64,000 bases of DNA from Leishmania donovani (lineage: Eukaryota > Euglenozoa > Kinetoplastea > Trypanosomatida > Trypanosomatidae). This document shows, piece by piece, positions 30,101 through 38,497 of this stretch (the first letter of the stretch is position 1; each line of letters starts with the position of its first letter). The DNA is taken from the NCBI RefSeq assembly GCF_000227135.1, contig NC_018263.1, positions 1,827,367 through 1,891,366 of the forward strand, in the 5' to 3' direction. The position numbers and the translations under genes were made by a program. The notes under the pieces are model-generated. The model ran no database searches. It had not been told where the DNA came from and saw only the letters and a program-made list of their open reading frames with translations.

Positions 30101-31542
30101 CGACAGAGCAGGACTCGTGCACCGAGTGGTCGATGGAGAACAGGATTGCCTACCGGGTCGACGGTGTCGTGCAGTCGTGGAAGCTGCTAACCTGCCCCAC
30201 GGTTCGGCATCCTGTCGTCCAGCTGGATTTTTCGGTGAGCGTGGGAACACAGTGGGCACCAGGGCAGACCATCGCCGTCGTTCCATCCAACAGCACAGCG
30301 CAGGTGGAAGCGCTGCTGCGCCTCTTCCACCTGACGCGTGATGAGCCGTTTCTGCCGCCCGCCATCGCTGGCCCCGGTGTCTCCGTGTTCCCGACCTCCC
30401 CGCTCTACGAGGCCGTGGATTTTCCGGTCAGCTGCGGGACGGTGCTCATGCGATACGTGGAGCTGCGCGTCACTGGCATTCACAAGCCGCTTTTCGAGTT
30501 GTTGGCGCGTCCCTGCGCCTCTGAGGAGGCGAAGGCGGCGGTGCAAACGATGTATGCGGAGCTCCTTGCCGACCGCACCCCGCGAGACTTGTGTGAGGTG
30601 CTTGAGGCCGTCGGTGCCGCTGCCCACTCTCTACCGCCGTTTCGCCACATTGTGGAGAACCTTTCCTTGCTGCAGCCACGTCAGTACTCTATCTGCAGCT
30701 CCCACCGTGCCGATGCCACGACGCTGTCCATCTGCTTCAAGGTGGTAGAGAAGGGCCTGTGCACGCGATGGATGTATGAGCAATGCCTGTCTGCCGCGGG
30801 GTTGCCGCTGGTGTCTGTCGCCAGCGCGGCCCCGACGCACGCGGAAGGGTGCACAGCGCCCTCGGCTGTGCGGCAGCCGGTCCTTTCGAACACAGCCATC
30901 GTTGCCAAGGTGCGCGTCGTGATCCCTTTTGAGATCCGCAGCGCCTCGGTGTTTCGCATGCCGCGCGACCCGCTCGTGCCAATGATCCTCGTCGGGTCCG
31001 GCACCGGCATCGCCCCGTTCCGCGCGTTTCTGCAAGAGCGCGAGGCCTGTTTGACGGAGCGCCAGTTGCCATCCGGCTGCACTTGTCCAAAAGGGAAGCT
31101 CTGCGGATGCTCTTGCGAGAAGGCGACGCGCCATGGCCAGGCCGTGTGCGGCACGATCAACGTCTTCTTTGGCTGTCGACGCCGTTACGAGGATTACCTC
31201 TTTCGCGACGAGTTGTCGCACTGGAAGGACAGCGGCGTGGTTCATTCGCTGGCCGTCGCCTTTTCCCGTGACACGAATGACGGCAGGTTCTATGGCGGCG
31301 GCTGCTACGTGCAGGACAAGATTCAGGAGTGTGGAGTGGCCCTCATGGACCTGATCCTGCAGCGGAACGCATATGTTTTCGTCTGTGGTGACGCCGACGG
31401 CATGGCGAAGGAGGTGCACAGAACGCTCCGCCAGCTCATCCAGCAACACCTGACACTCTCCGACGCCGCGGCTGCCACGTATCTCGAGCGAATGAGCAAG
31501 GATGGGAGATACCTCCGTGAAGTGTGGTCGACGGGTGTATGA
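27106..31542 (+). CDS. Methionine-synthase-reductase-like diflavin reductase with four flavodoxin-like modules
   Basis: 1478 aa, about twice the length of human MTRR. Diflavin reductases pass electrons from NADPH through FAD to FMN and then to an acceptor (P450, sulfite, or cobalamin in methionine synthase). Module 1 (about 14-170) has a complete FMN site: GSETGNAES (19-27), STTGEGEPPQ (from 78), LGDTNYNSFC (from 113). Its continuation, ADDSVGLHLVVNPWLEGLW, is closest to MTRR. Modules 2 (about 195-400), 3 (about 475-625) and 4 (about 775-930) keep the flavodoxin strand pattern but have lost the FMN motifs. The FAD domain follows from about 1005, with RQYS at 1192-1195 and GLCTRWM at 1217-1223. 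The NADPH domain has GSGTGIAPFRAFLQE (about 1294-1308), a Cys-rich insertion (1325-1348) and a C-terminal GRYLREVW like MTRR. Start: first ATG; the longer frame begins with GTG. A role with methionine synthase is inferred. Confidence 0.85.
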   Translation: MSDETVFMDAGERLYVLYGSETGNAESIAKRLHHDATNNHGFPDAACMTLNQAVSMKLFDAQLAEDAPASLCVVIVCSTTGEGEPPQNAARFRRWLRNAAGTLHKLRYCLLALGDTNYNSFCAPGIFMDNKLRDMGAVCCYPRGEADDSVGLHLVVNPWLEGLWSALKQSGTEGIAATGQETCATEDIRIDMSVAQEAALLYSHSSPLCAATALFLHERITELGGKADLYPIQHFNPTTSLRRPPTVLFFVLGTEGDADAQCEQCACAAQQLPPLGPLSAWIGNSDPCTPPPAEAVELHRWMSDPSIRFFNSLFVSRKPDGASRAAALDADLKALATNCKLEYLCRCQLSGEVPSVAISADDVFLWVEKVLHSLPGVTADTVYIRRTMDDSFDTRVGAAFRAAHAPGLRSGSATESDYVARGGSAPTLIGQRLYRVGLEDDCGRGDAGHASSENGGSHGAGASRKTHEVVDDLLTPIVFLYSGHSSFVKQCAMNIFSGAGQHHLRCSISELSNFQRMGFPRHATFVFIVSGVLTEPMSRVLKVLRTLQSQKKDIEGVSFAILGIGKTSESGRFNACALELETLLLKVKANKIHCTGLADVDSSSLVPIVQSWESSLWGAIVRPMKSTAYLDIASPGIQVQRSVAPLATSGSSVGAALCLAGALVGESVIRDAGGNGGVGGGNDLVEHSKFGDFLSASASPSLLPLPGGVGPSRGADLQGSSLVTVPGSSLPGNSSTPTTVAAGATPGSDKTDASAAGAGLADALSPWDTTPLHREKARHTPVVFLYASAGMSKAIAMHAMRSAEEKGFPTAVHPFAHFQFVDYHAHPNVMLFCEAGAEWQTNGGRRFRKFLTNPSHHPGTLSSVRFAVLGLCATPADVVHPAFCWAKLLLRLQANRIFPVLIMPSISQLHSLGMPWINCVLSSLALLPSSVVVPSPPRDPNAPGAGELTIGPSRVGTAAAPRARDDDADNDAVEEAADAGEEVQRSVSADMGSCGADVSTEQDSCTEWSMENRIAYRVDGVVQSWKLLTCPTVRHPVVQLDFSVSVGTQWAPGQTIAVVPSNSTAQVEALLRLFHLTRDEPFLPPAIAGPGVSVFPTSPLYEAVDFPVSCGTVLMRYVELRVTGIHKPLFELLARPCASEEAKAAVQTMYAELLADRTPRDLCEVLEAVGAAAHSLPPFRHIVENLSLLQPRQYSICSSHRADATTLSICFKVVEKGLCTRWMYEQCLSAAGLPLVSVASAAPTHAEGCTAPSAVRQPVLSNTAIVAKVRVVIPFEIRSASVFRMPRDPLVPMILVGSGTGIAPFRAFLQEREACLTERQLPSGCTCPKGKLCGCSCEKATRHGQAVCGTINVFFGCRRRYEDYLFRDELSHWKDSGVVHSLAVAFSRDTNDGRFYGGGCYVQDKIQECGVALMDLILQRNAYVFVCGDADGMAKEVHRTLRQLIQQHLTLSDAAAATYLERMSKDGRYLREVWSTGV

Positions 31543-32783
31543 GAGCGAGTGCCCGCACGCAGCGGACGGTTCATCGTACGAAACCGCGTCGAAACAGGAA
31601 CTAGCTCACCTTTTTTTGTGTGCATTGCGCGCCTTGTCGCTTCTTCTTCCTCGGCTTCTCCGTCGTTACCCCTCCCCTACACGTGACGGTAACGTCAACG
31701 TGGGTTGAGGTGCGCCACGTAGTACCGCCCCTGCTTCCCCTTCTTTTGTTCATTGGTCTTTCGATATCTGGTAACCGACCGATGTGTTAAACGTCGTCCG
31801 AGAGTACTTCGTTTTTTCCGAGGGTTCACCTCTGCGTGTCGACACTTCTCTTTGTTTGCGTGGTGGCGCGTGCAAGGCAGCCCACTCATGCGGAGCACCG
31901 ACGGCTCTCCCTCACACCACCCCGAAAACAAAAGAGAAAGGCAACAAAACTGAAGTACAACTCGTCGGTATTTGTGCATGGCTCCCATTTTGCCACTTGT
32001 GCAAACGCCCGTTGGTGCCATGTGGTTCTGCTTCACGAGAGGTGCTTGCCCAGTGTACCGCTCGTGTACACGGCCGCTTCATACGCGAGTGCGCAGGGCA
32101 ACCGTTTCTCGGGCCACGCCGCGTGATTCACTCCATCAGCAACGATGGCATACAAGCTGCCGACGTTTCTCCCGCGTGGTTTGTTGTTGCCGCTTTCTTT
32201 CAAGTTTGGTGTAGAGACGGTTGCAGGTTCCAGGTCTCACTTCCTCTACCATTTCTCTGTTTGTCTGCAACCCCCTGGCTCTATGTTGTCGGCCCCGACG
32301 TCGCTCATGCACCCATCTAGCGCGCAAGGGATACGACGCATTCATTATCTCCCTTTTTTTTGTTGCTGTTTGCTTGTGAGGCGCATCGCCGCATCTGAAG
32401 CGAACCTGACTTTGGAAGCAGGGCGACGACTCAGCACCACACCACACATACAGAGGGGGGGGAGAGAGACGCCTTTTGGTTTTACGTGGCGGCATGCGCC
32501 CCTCTCGCCCTTCTCCTCGTTTTCTCTCCCGTTTTCTCCAGAGGTGCGGTGCAGCGTCGCACGTGCAAAGCGGGCGAAGGCGTCTCTTCGGACAGCAAGT
32601 AATACCTGAAAACACGACCCCTGCCCGCCCCCCCCCGCCCCTTCTTATCAGCAAAAAAGAAAACGTCTTCCTCCGTAGCGAAGCGCTCGCCGTGCCCGTT
32701 GTCGAGGACCTGCCACAGAAAAGATTTTCTCCACTCCTTTGCGCTAGTCCCCTTAGCCGGAGTATGGCTAGTGTCTGCTCGAC
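31543..32783 (+). other. Intergenic region upstream of the TBC1D31 gene
   Basis: No convincing gene. Open frames of 178 codons (31784-32320, no ATG) and 154 codons (32145-32609) have atypical composition. A C-rich tract at 32619-32646 with AG at 32650-32651, and a second tract with AGs at 32746-32747 and 32755-32756, are alternative acceptors for the next gene. Confidence 0.5.
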
Positions 32784-35700
32784 ATGGCTGTTCACATCTC
32801 CAGCAGCACGGTCGTAGCCTCATTGTGGGGTTCGGAGGACGTGACTGCCATTCCACTGCAGCCAAGTGGGCAGTTCCTGTCGCTACGCCTATCCCCAGCA
32901 ACCGCCATCGCCGATAATACCGTCACGTCTGTCGCCTTTCACCCCGTCGATGAGACCTGCTTCGTGCTGGGGACGGGGGCTGGTAAGGCGTATGGCGTGT
33001 CCCTCCAGGAGAACAAGCTCTTTCTCCTTGCCGATGTTGGCGAACGTGGCGCCCTACGATGCGCCACCTTTTGCCCCGGTTACCTGACAAGCCCGATCGT
33101 TGTGTTCGCCAGCACTGGCAATCGACTTCTTTTCCTAGACTGGCAACGCGGCACTGTTCTGCAGGATGTGCTGGCGACGGCACACCAACGGCCGATCCTG
33201 CGCATTGTTACAGGCGCGTCGACAGAGTCTCTCTTCTGCACCGTGAGCGCCGACGCCTTTTCTTGCTGGGAGCCAGTTGCAAGTAGTGAAGGCGCATTCG
33301 CCCTCGGCCCGTCGAGCTCCGCCGTTCCAGTGACCAACCACCAGGGGCCCACCAGCACAGCGGGCACGGCTGGCTCTTTCCCGAAAGACCGCAGCACTTT
33401 TGGGTTCTCGATGCCGCGCTACGGGTGCTCTGGCAGTGCGTTGCCTACCGAATGCACTCTTGAGCTCCAGCGGAGCTGCGACGTTGTGCCGAGGCTCACG
33501 GACAGGGTCACGCACCGCTTCCTCGGAGTGCACATTCTTCACCCAGCCCTATTCGTCTCCGTGGAAGGGAGCGGTGTATTATCTCTGTGGTCGCGAGCTG
33601 CAGCAGCTGGAGATACCGAAGCCGTAGCGCACCAGGGGCCGCTTCGCCTGCAACAGAGCGCGACAACACCGTCGGTGCTGCGAGTGCGGTGCTCCGCGCA
33701 ATGCGGGGCACTCATCGTTCTTGGAGCGGATGCCGCGACAGTGGACGAGCTCGGTGACCACGTGGAGCCGGTAGTGGCCTTTGTCGTGGGGCAGACGCTG
33801 GAGGGTGCGGGCATTGTACGGCTGCCGAGTGGCGGCACGGGGGCTCCGGCGAGAGATCGCGCTACGGCCGTTACCGAGGTGAGCGCGGTGCAGTCGGACT
33901 GTGTGGCGTGCCTCTTGAGCACCGGTGTCGTGCATGTAGTGCTGCCCAGCACGTTTCACCTTGTCTTCTCTATCCCCCCACCGTCATTAGGCACGCTTCG
34001 CCATCGCCTCGGCCCACGGTCGCACTGGAGCTTCGCACCATCCGGACCTACCTTTGGCGCCATGTGGTGCGAGCATCTCCTCCTCCTTCTGCATCTGCCA
34101 ACCGCACGGCGCGGCTATGCAGGTGCTGCGCATGCTATCGAGATGGCAACGCTGCGAGTCGGTTCCCGAAGCGCCCCATCAGGTGAAGCTGTTGCCGGCA
34201 GCAAGCGAACCCCTGTCAAGCCGAAGTCGTCACGACTGGGCGGCCGCGCCGACGACGCAGCTGCGGCGGCACACGGTGTTGCGGTGGTGGCACAATCCTT
34301 TCTGCGTTCCTGTCAAGCGCCACGTTCGACACCTTCACGGCAAGCGGCGGTGGCTGATTCTGCGCACAGTCGTGTCGACGCCGCCCTCGCCGTGCTGTCG
34401 CGGTGCCGGCCACCCATTATCGTTCCAAAGAAGGGATTCCCTGACATTTGGCCAGACGTGAACGAGGTGGATCTGCGGGCCGCGGAGCAGCAGCTGACTG
34501 CGCGCCGGACCAGTGACGCGAAAGAGGCTGACAAGGATACGACGGCGAATGGGCCGTTGGCCTGGTCGTCGGCAGCGGTGTTCTGCGACACCCTCTCCCC
34601 CTCCTCCTGCCAGTACAATGTGAATCAGCTGCAAGCGCACCTGCTCAAGCACGGCGTCTTTCCGCACCAGTACCGGCCTGCGATTTGGCGCTTTCTTGCT
34701 GGACTGCCGAGCAAAGCAAAGACGGCCTCGCAGTTTGCCGCCCTCGCGCGAAGACCGCCCCACCTCGCCGTATTGCAGCTCATGAACCCCTTCCCACTCC
34801 CTCCGTCCAGCACTCGCGACGCCGTGGAGAGCGCCCTCTCCTGTCTCTGCTGGGCCTCTCCCGTCTTCACTCTCGCTTCCTACCTGCCAGTGCTCGTGTA
34901 CCCGCTTAGCCTTGTCTTCCACGACGATGTTCAGAGCGTCGTGGAGCTTGTGCTGATGTTTTTCCTCAACTGGGGAAGGGACTTCTTTGTATGCCACCCT
35001 CACGGCCCGGCAATGCTGCTCATGGCCATGGAGCGCCAGCTGCGGCGACTCGATGAGCCACTGTGCCAGCATCTCGACGCCATGGGTGCCGGTGTAGCGG
35101 TGTGGGGGTGGGAACTGCTCACGAGCTTCTTCACGGACTCCTTCACTGGAGCCGAATGGGTGCAGGTCATGGACCACATCATTACCGCGCCGCCGCTTTT
35201 TCTCTTTGCCTTTCACGTGACGTTCGTTCGTACTCGACTTCGGCCGCAACTGACGTCGGCGCTGAGCGTAGACGAGGTGCGTGGCGTACTCCGCCGCGCT
35301 CCGACGGCCGCTGCAGCCCCTACAGCACCGTCGCCGCCAAAGTCACTGCAAAGGTTGATCGAAGAGGGCTACCGACTTTACCACAGCTGGTCATGCGAGT
35401 CAGGTGACTCCGCAACGGACCTCTCCTCGTTTAAGGTGTTCCAGACACTCACGCCTCAGTTCGAGTACCCTGTCAACTTTGCACACGATTCTGTAGTCCT
35501 CGCTGAGAGGCTGCGTGAGCTCTCGCTTCTGCAGCGGAGTCGCGATGAGGAAAAGAGAGCTGCAGCCCACTTGGAGGCGCTGCGCAAGGCCTCTGCGGCG
35601 GCGTCTGCCGTGGAAGCGGCATTCCTGCTACAGCAGCGAGCTCGCGTAGCGGCAAAGTACGACGCGTCTGCCGCTGCGTGGCAGGTGTACGTGGCGGTGG

Positions 35701-37217
35701 AGCGGTCGCGGCAAGAGAGGGAGGCGGAGGAGCGGCAGCTTAAGTGGGAGGCGCTGCAAACGCGGACACGCAACGCTGAAGAACTGGAGGCTCTGCGCGC
35801 TGAGATGAACATGGTGGAGTGTCAGCTCCGACACGACATGGTGGATCGTCACATGGAGCAGCTCAAGTGGCGACTGGCGGCCCACCTGACGGACGAGGAG
35901 TTGGTGCGACTGCAGAAGGACGCCGATGCACAAGTGGAGCGCGCGGTGCAGCGTATCGAGGAGGACGAGCAGCGGCACGCTGAGGACGCGCTGCATTACG
36001 AGACCGCGCCGCCGCTTTCAATCGAGGTGCTTCCAGGCGAAGAAAACAAGGCAGCAGTGGGGAACGCGGCGTTGCCGACACGTGTGGTGGAAGACTCGCA
36101 CCCGTCGACGCAGCCCTCTTCCACAGCGACGATGAAGGAGGAGGGGTGCGATAACACAAAGCAGCAATCAGCCAAACGCGGCCGGGGTGTAAGCGCGAAA
36201 AGACAGGAATGGGAGGCGGCGACAGAAGGGCGAGCACCCGCAGGGTGCATCGGTGCGTCAATTCAGCCTCCTGATGCTCGCGTGGCGTTGCATGAGCAAC
36301 GCCTCTGCTGCTACTCATCGTCCCTCTCGGCTGCTAGCAGCAGTGCTTCTTCCTCAGTGTCACTCACCGCGGCGGACGAAACCGGCGGTGGCGCTAGTGG
36401 GCCGCTACACCATAGTTCACAAGCCACTCCTCCTTCAAGTGCTACTCTGTCGCAAGCACCAGTGCCCGTAGACGGCTCTGGTGGCCGGCCTGCCGAAGGA
36501 GAACTGCCCGCTAGGGTCTTGGAAAAGGCAAGTCCAAGTGGAGGAGTGGACCCGACTAGCAGGAGGCCGCGCTTGGTGCCACCGCCGCGGCACGCTTACT
36601 GCGACGTAGCTGGCGAACATCGGGAGACTGCGCTGAATCAGCGGCGGTTTCTGGAGCTACGCGATCGCGTCTTGAGCAGGGCAGAAGCCTACACCCAACC
36701 TGGCGTAGTTGATCCTTTTCGACGATACCGACCTCCGTACCGCGGTGACGGGAGCGCAACCATGACGGCCAGCTGCACGCCCACGGTCACGGCGACGTCC
36801 TCGTGCCCTTCATCCAGCACGGCGCCCTCCAGTAGACGTCGCCTTTTTGACAACTACGAACCCGATCAACGTCGCCCCGGCGGTGGCAAGCGCCCCTACG
36901 ATCAGCAACAACGGAGGCAGCTTCAGCCACCTGTGGATTCCTACACCGCGACCGTGACGAGAACGAGCGCGACCTCCTCAACAGGGCAGAGCATGAGCGG
37001 CAGCACGTCAACAACGAGCAGCTACGAGTCGCCGTCCACCTATACCTCTTACGACTACGACTATTCCGCGACCGTGTCGACGACGTGGCGCACTGGCGAG
37101 ACAAGGTCGGCCGGCTCCACCGCCTGCGGCTCTTCACTCGCTTGGCCTGCAAGGCCTCGCAGCGACCGGCTCGCGCAGGATGACGGGCGTAAGCACCTCT
37201 GCGCCTCCCGCCGCTGA
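32784..37217 (+). CDS. TBC1D31: TBC1D31-like protein (WD40, TBC, coiled coil)
   Basis: 1477 aa. TBC1D31 (WDR67) is a centriolar-satellite and basal-body protein needed for ciliogenesis in animals; a flagellated protist could use it at the basal body. An N-terminal WD40-like region (about 1-430) is followed by a TBC domain (about 612-825). The TBC part matches TBC1D31 in motif order: FPHQYRPAIWRFLAGLP, YLPVLVYPL, a NWGRDFF segment, then LLTSFFTDSFTGAEWVQVMD. The Arg and Gln fingers of active Rab GAPs (IxxDxxR, YxQ) are absent, as in the animal protein, so a scaffold role is likely. Next comes an FEYPV block and a long coiled coil (about 900-1070), then a 400-residue disordered tail rich in Ser, Thr and Tyr. 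The start is the first in-frame ATG; a short overlapping upstream ORF begins at 32764. Confidence 0.82.
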   Translation: MAVHISSSTVVASLWGSEDVTAIPLQPSGQFLSLRLSPATAIADNTVTSVAFHPVDETCFVLGTGAGKAYGVSLQENKLFLLADVGERGALRCATFCPGYLTSPIVVFASTGNRLLFLDWQRGTVLQDVLATAHQRPILRIVTGASTESLFCTVSADAFSCWEPVASSEGAFALGPSSSAVPVTNHQGPTSTAGTAGSFPKDRSTFGFSMPRYGCSGSALPTECTLELQRSCDVVPRLTDRVTHRFLGVHILHPALFVSVEGSGVLSLWSRAAAAGDTEAVAHQGPLRLQQSATTPSVLRVRCSAQCGALIVLGADAATVDELGDHVEPVVAFVVGQTLEGAGIVRLPSGGTGAPARDRATAVTEVSAVQSDCVACLLSTGVVHVVLPSTFHLVFSIPPPSLGTLRHRLGPRSHWSFAPSGPTFGAMWCEHLLLLLHLPTARRGYAGAAHAIEMATLRVGSRSAPSGEAVAGSKRTPVKPKSSRLGGRADDAAAAAHGVAVVAQSFLRSCQAPRSTPSRQAAVADSAHSRVDAALAVLSRCRPPIIVPKKGFPDIWPDVNEVDLRAAEQQLTARRTSDAKEADKDTTANGPLAWSSAAVFCDTLSPSSCQYNVNQLQAHLLKHGVFPHQYRPAIWRFLAGLPSKAKTASQFAALARRPPHLAVLQLMNPFPLPPSSTRDAVESALSCLCWASPVFTLASYLPVLVYPLSLVFHDDVQSVVELVLMFFLNWGRDFFVCHPHGPAMLLMAMERQLRRLDEPLCQHLDAMGAGVAVWGWELLTSFFTDSFTGAEWVQVMDHIITAPPLFLFAFHVTFVRTRLRPQLTSALSVDEVRGVLRRAPTAAAAPTAPSPPKSLQRLIEEGYRLYHSWSCESGDSATDLSSFKVFQTLTPQFEYPVNFAHDSVVLAERLRELSLLQRSRDEEKRAAAHLEALRKASAAASAVEAAFLLQQRARVAAKYDASAAAWQVYVAVERSRQEREAEERQLKWEALQTRTRNAEELEALRAEMNMVECQLRHDMVDRHMEQLKWRLAAHLTDEELVRLQKDADAQVERAVQRIEEDEQRHAEDALHYETAPPLSIEVLPGEENKAAVGNAALPTRVVEDSHPSTQPSSTATMKEEGCDNTKQQSAKRGRGVSAKRQEWEAATEGRAPAGCIGASIQPPDARVALHEQRLCCYSSSLSAASSSASSSVSLTAADETGGGASGPLHHSSQATPPSSATLSQAPVPVDGSGGRPAEGELPARVLEKASPSGGVDPTSRRPRLVPPPRHAYCDVAGEHRETALNQRRFLELRDRVLSRAEAYTQPGVVDPFRRYRPPYRGDGSATMTASCTPTVTATSSCPSSSTAPSSRRRLFDNYEPDQRRPGGGKRPYDQQQRRQLQPPVDSYTATVTRTSATSSTGQSMSGSTSTTSSYESPSTYTSYDYDYSATVSTTWRTGETRSAGSTACGSSLAWPARPRSDRLAQDDGRKHLCASRR

Positions 37218-37499
37218 TGTGTGACGGCAGCAGGGACAAGCGCGAAGTACAAAGAGAAAACCTCCCGTGCTCATGTTATTTTGGGGTTTCCATCTCTCTC
37301 TATATATGTATTGTTTTTTTTTTTTGTTTCTGAGCTCCGTCACGTGGTATCGCTTCATGGTTGCTGTACGGGGACTGTTCGATGCAGTGGCGCACTTGTC
37401 CGGTGCTTCGCGGCTCTCATCGTATCTGTGACTCTACTCAGGTAGGCGTCATCGCGCTCCCCGCGGCGTCGATTCTTGCCTCTGCGCTCAGCTCCTGAG
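37218..37499 (+). other. Short intergenic region after TBC1D31
   Basis: Contains a TA-rich patch (37300-37308) and a T14 run (37313-37326) that may act as the next processing signal, then a weaker pyrimidine stretch with AG at 37490-37491 just before the small open frame that follows. Confidence 0.45.
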
Positions 37500-37757
37500 A
37501 TGCCGCCCATTACCGCGCCGCTTTACATTCTGCAGAAGCACGAAGAGACAACAACGCCCACTGGTGATGGGGTGAATGCAAGCGGTGCGGCAGGGCATGT
37601 GATGCTGCTGTCCGCGACTACCTCACAACTGCTCGTGCTTCTCTTTTGCTGCTGGTGCACCTGCTTACGCAGGCTCACAAGACACGTGGACGACGGTGTT
37701 GTGCTCCTCTTCACCCCAGCCCTTGAGTTTTTTCCACGTCTTTACCCGCCTACGTAG
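37500..37757 (+). CDS. Possible small single-pass membrane protein
   Basis: 85 aa from an ATG nine nt after an AG that follows a short pyrimidine tract. Residues 33-53 are hydrophobic (from HVMLLSA to the CCWC cluster) and are followed by basic CLRRLTRH, consistent with a membrane helix whose C-terminal side is cytosolic. A Thr/Gly-rich, disordered N-terminal part precedes it. Codons in the first two thirds resemble those of neighbouring genes; the last 20 are pyrimidine-rich. I find no family resemblance. It could equally be a chance frame in the 3' UTR of the TBC1D31 gene or the leader of the following gene. Confidence 0.4.
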   Translation: MPPITAPLYILQKHEETTTPTGDGVNASGAAGHVMLLSATTSQLLVLLFCCWCTCLRRLTRHVDDGVVLLFTPALEFFPRLYPPT

Positions 37758-38497
37758 CCCACTCTCTCCCTTGCGCTCTCCTTGCCTCAATTGTTGTCTT
37801 TCTTGTTGCTCCTTCTCCATCATCTCTTCACCTTCCTGCTGCTTTCATCCGCGCACGTCTGATGAACAGCGAGGAACGGCGCCTAGCTCGTTCCGCCTCT
37901 TCCAACGCGAGTGTGCACCAGCGAAAGTGACCGTGGGGCGTCCCACGCTTCGCGGCCATTGCGCTGCACGTCAGAGAGGTGTGTTTTTTTTTCTTTGACA
38001 GCTATGTGCGCATACACACACTCAAAGAAGTCACCATCGCAGAGCTTGGTCCATCTCTCACTGACATCTTTCCTTCCTCGCTCTTCACCGCGCACTCGCC
38101 GCAAGTGCCAAAGTCGTTTTTCTGTTGTTTGCCCAGTACCGTACCGAAGTTGTTTCGCTTGCCAGCGCCCTCGCTGATCTCGGACTGCACAGTTTCCCCT
38201 CCCTCTCTTTAGATGCCAGCTATCTCGTAGGCGTCGCTTGTGTCGCATCTGCTACTGCACCACTGCTTCCCGGTTTCTCTTCCATTCTTCACTCCATTTT
38301 CGACTGCACCGTACAAAGACCCTTTCTGCAGCCCCCGCTCTGCCTTGGCGTTGTGGTGCCACCTGTATCCGTGTGGACGTGTTGGTTGTGCCCTGTTCTC
38401 TGGGTCTTGCTGCTGTTAGCGAAAGCAGCTGCTTGGTGTGAATCTGCACCGACTCTCTTCCCTCACCCCCTCGTCACCCACCCACCAGCGCGGCGGA
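37758..38497 (+). other. Pyrimidine-rich intergenic region
   Basis: T/C-rich throughout, with no credible gene. It ends in a C/T tract and AG at 38487-38488, ten nt before the next ATG. Confidence 0.55.
38455..38488 (+). promoter_or_regulatory. Probable trans-splice acceptor of the 1401-aa protein gene
   Basis: The C/T-rich tract about 38453-38485 ends in AG at 38487-38488, nine nucleotides upstream of the ATG at 38498. The longer GTG-initiated frame (38438) would start inside this tract. Confidence 0.65.

Noticed and set aside
31784..32320. 178-codon + strand frame upstream of TBC1D31
   Set aside because: It begins at GTG and contains no ATG at all, so it cannot be a normal eukaryotic gene.
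32145..32609. 154-codon ATG frame (MAYKLPTFLPRG...)
   Set aside because: Irregular composition, and the C-terminal half is encoded by the C/T-rich pre-acceptor region; no domain. More likely leader or UTR sequence.
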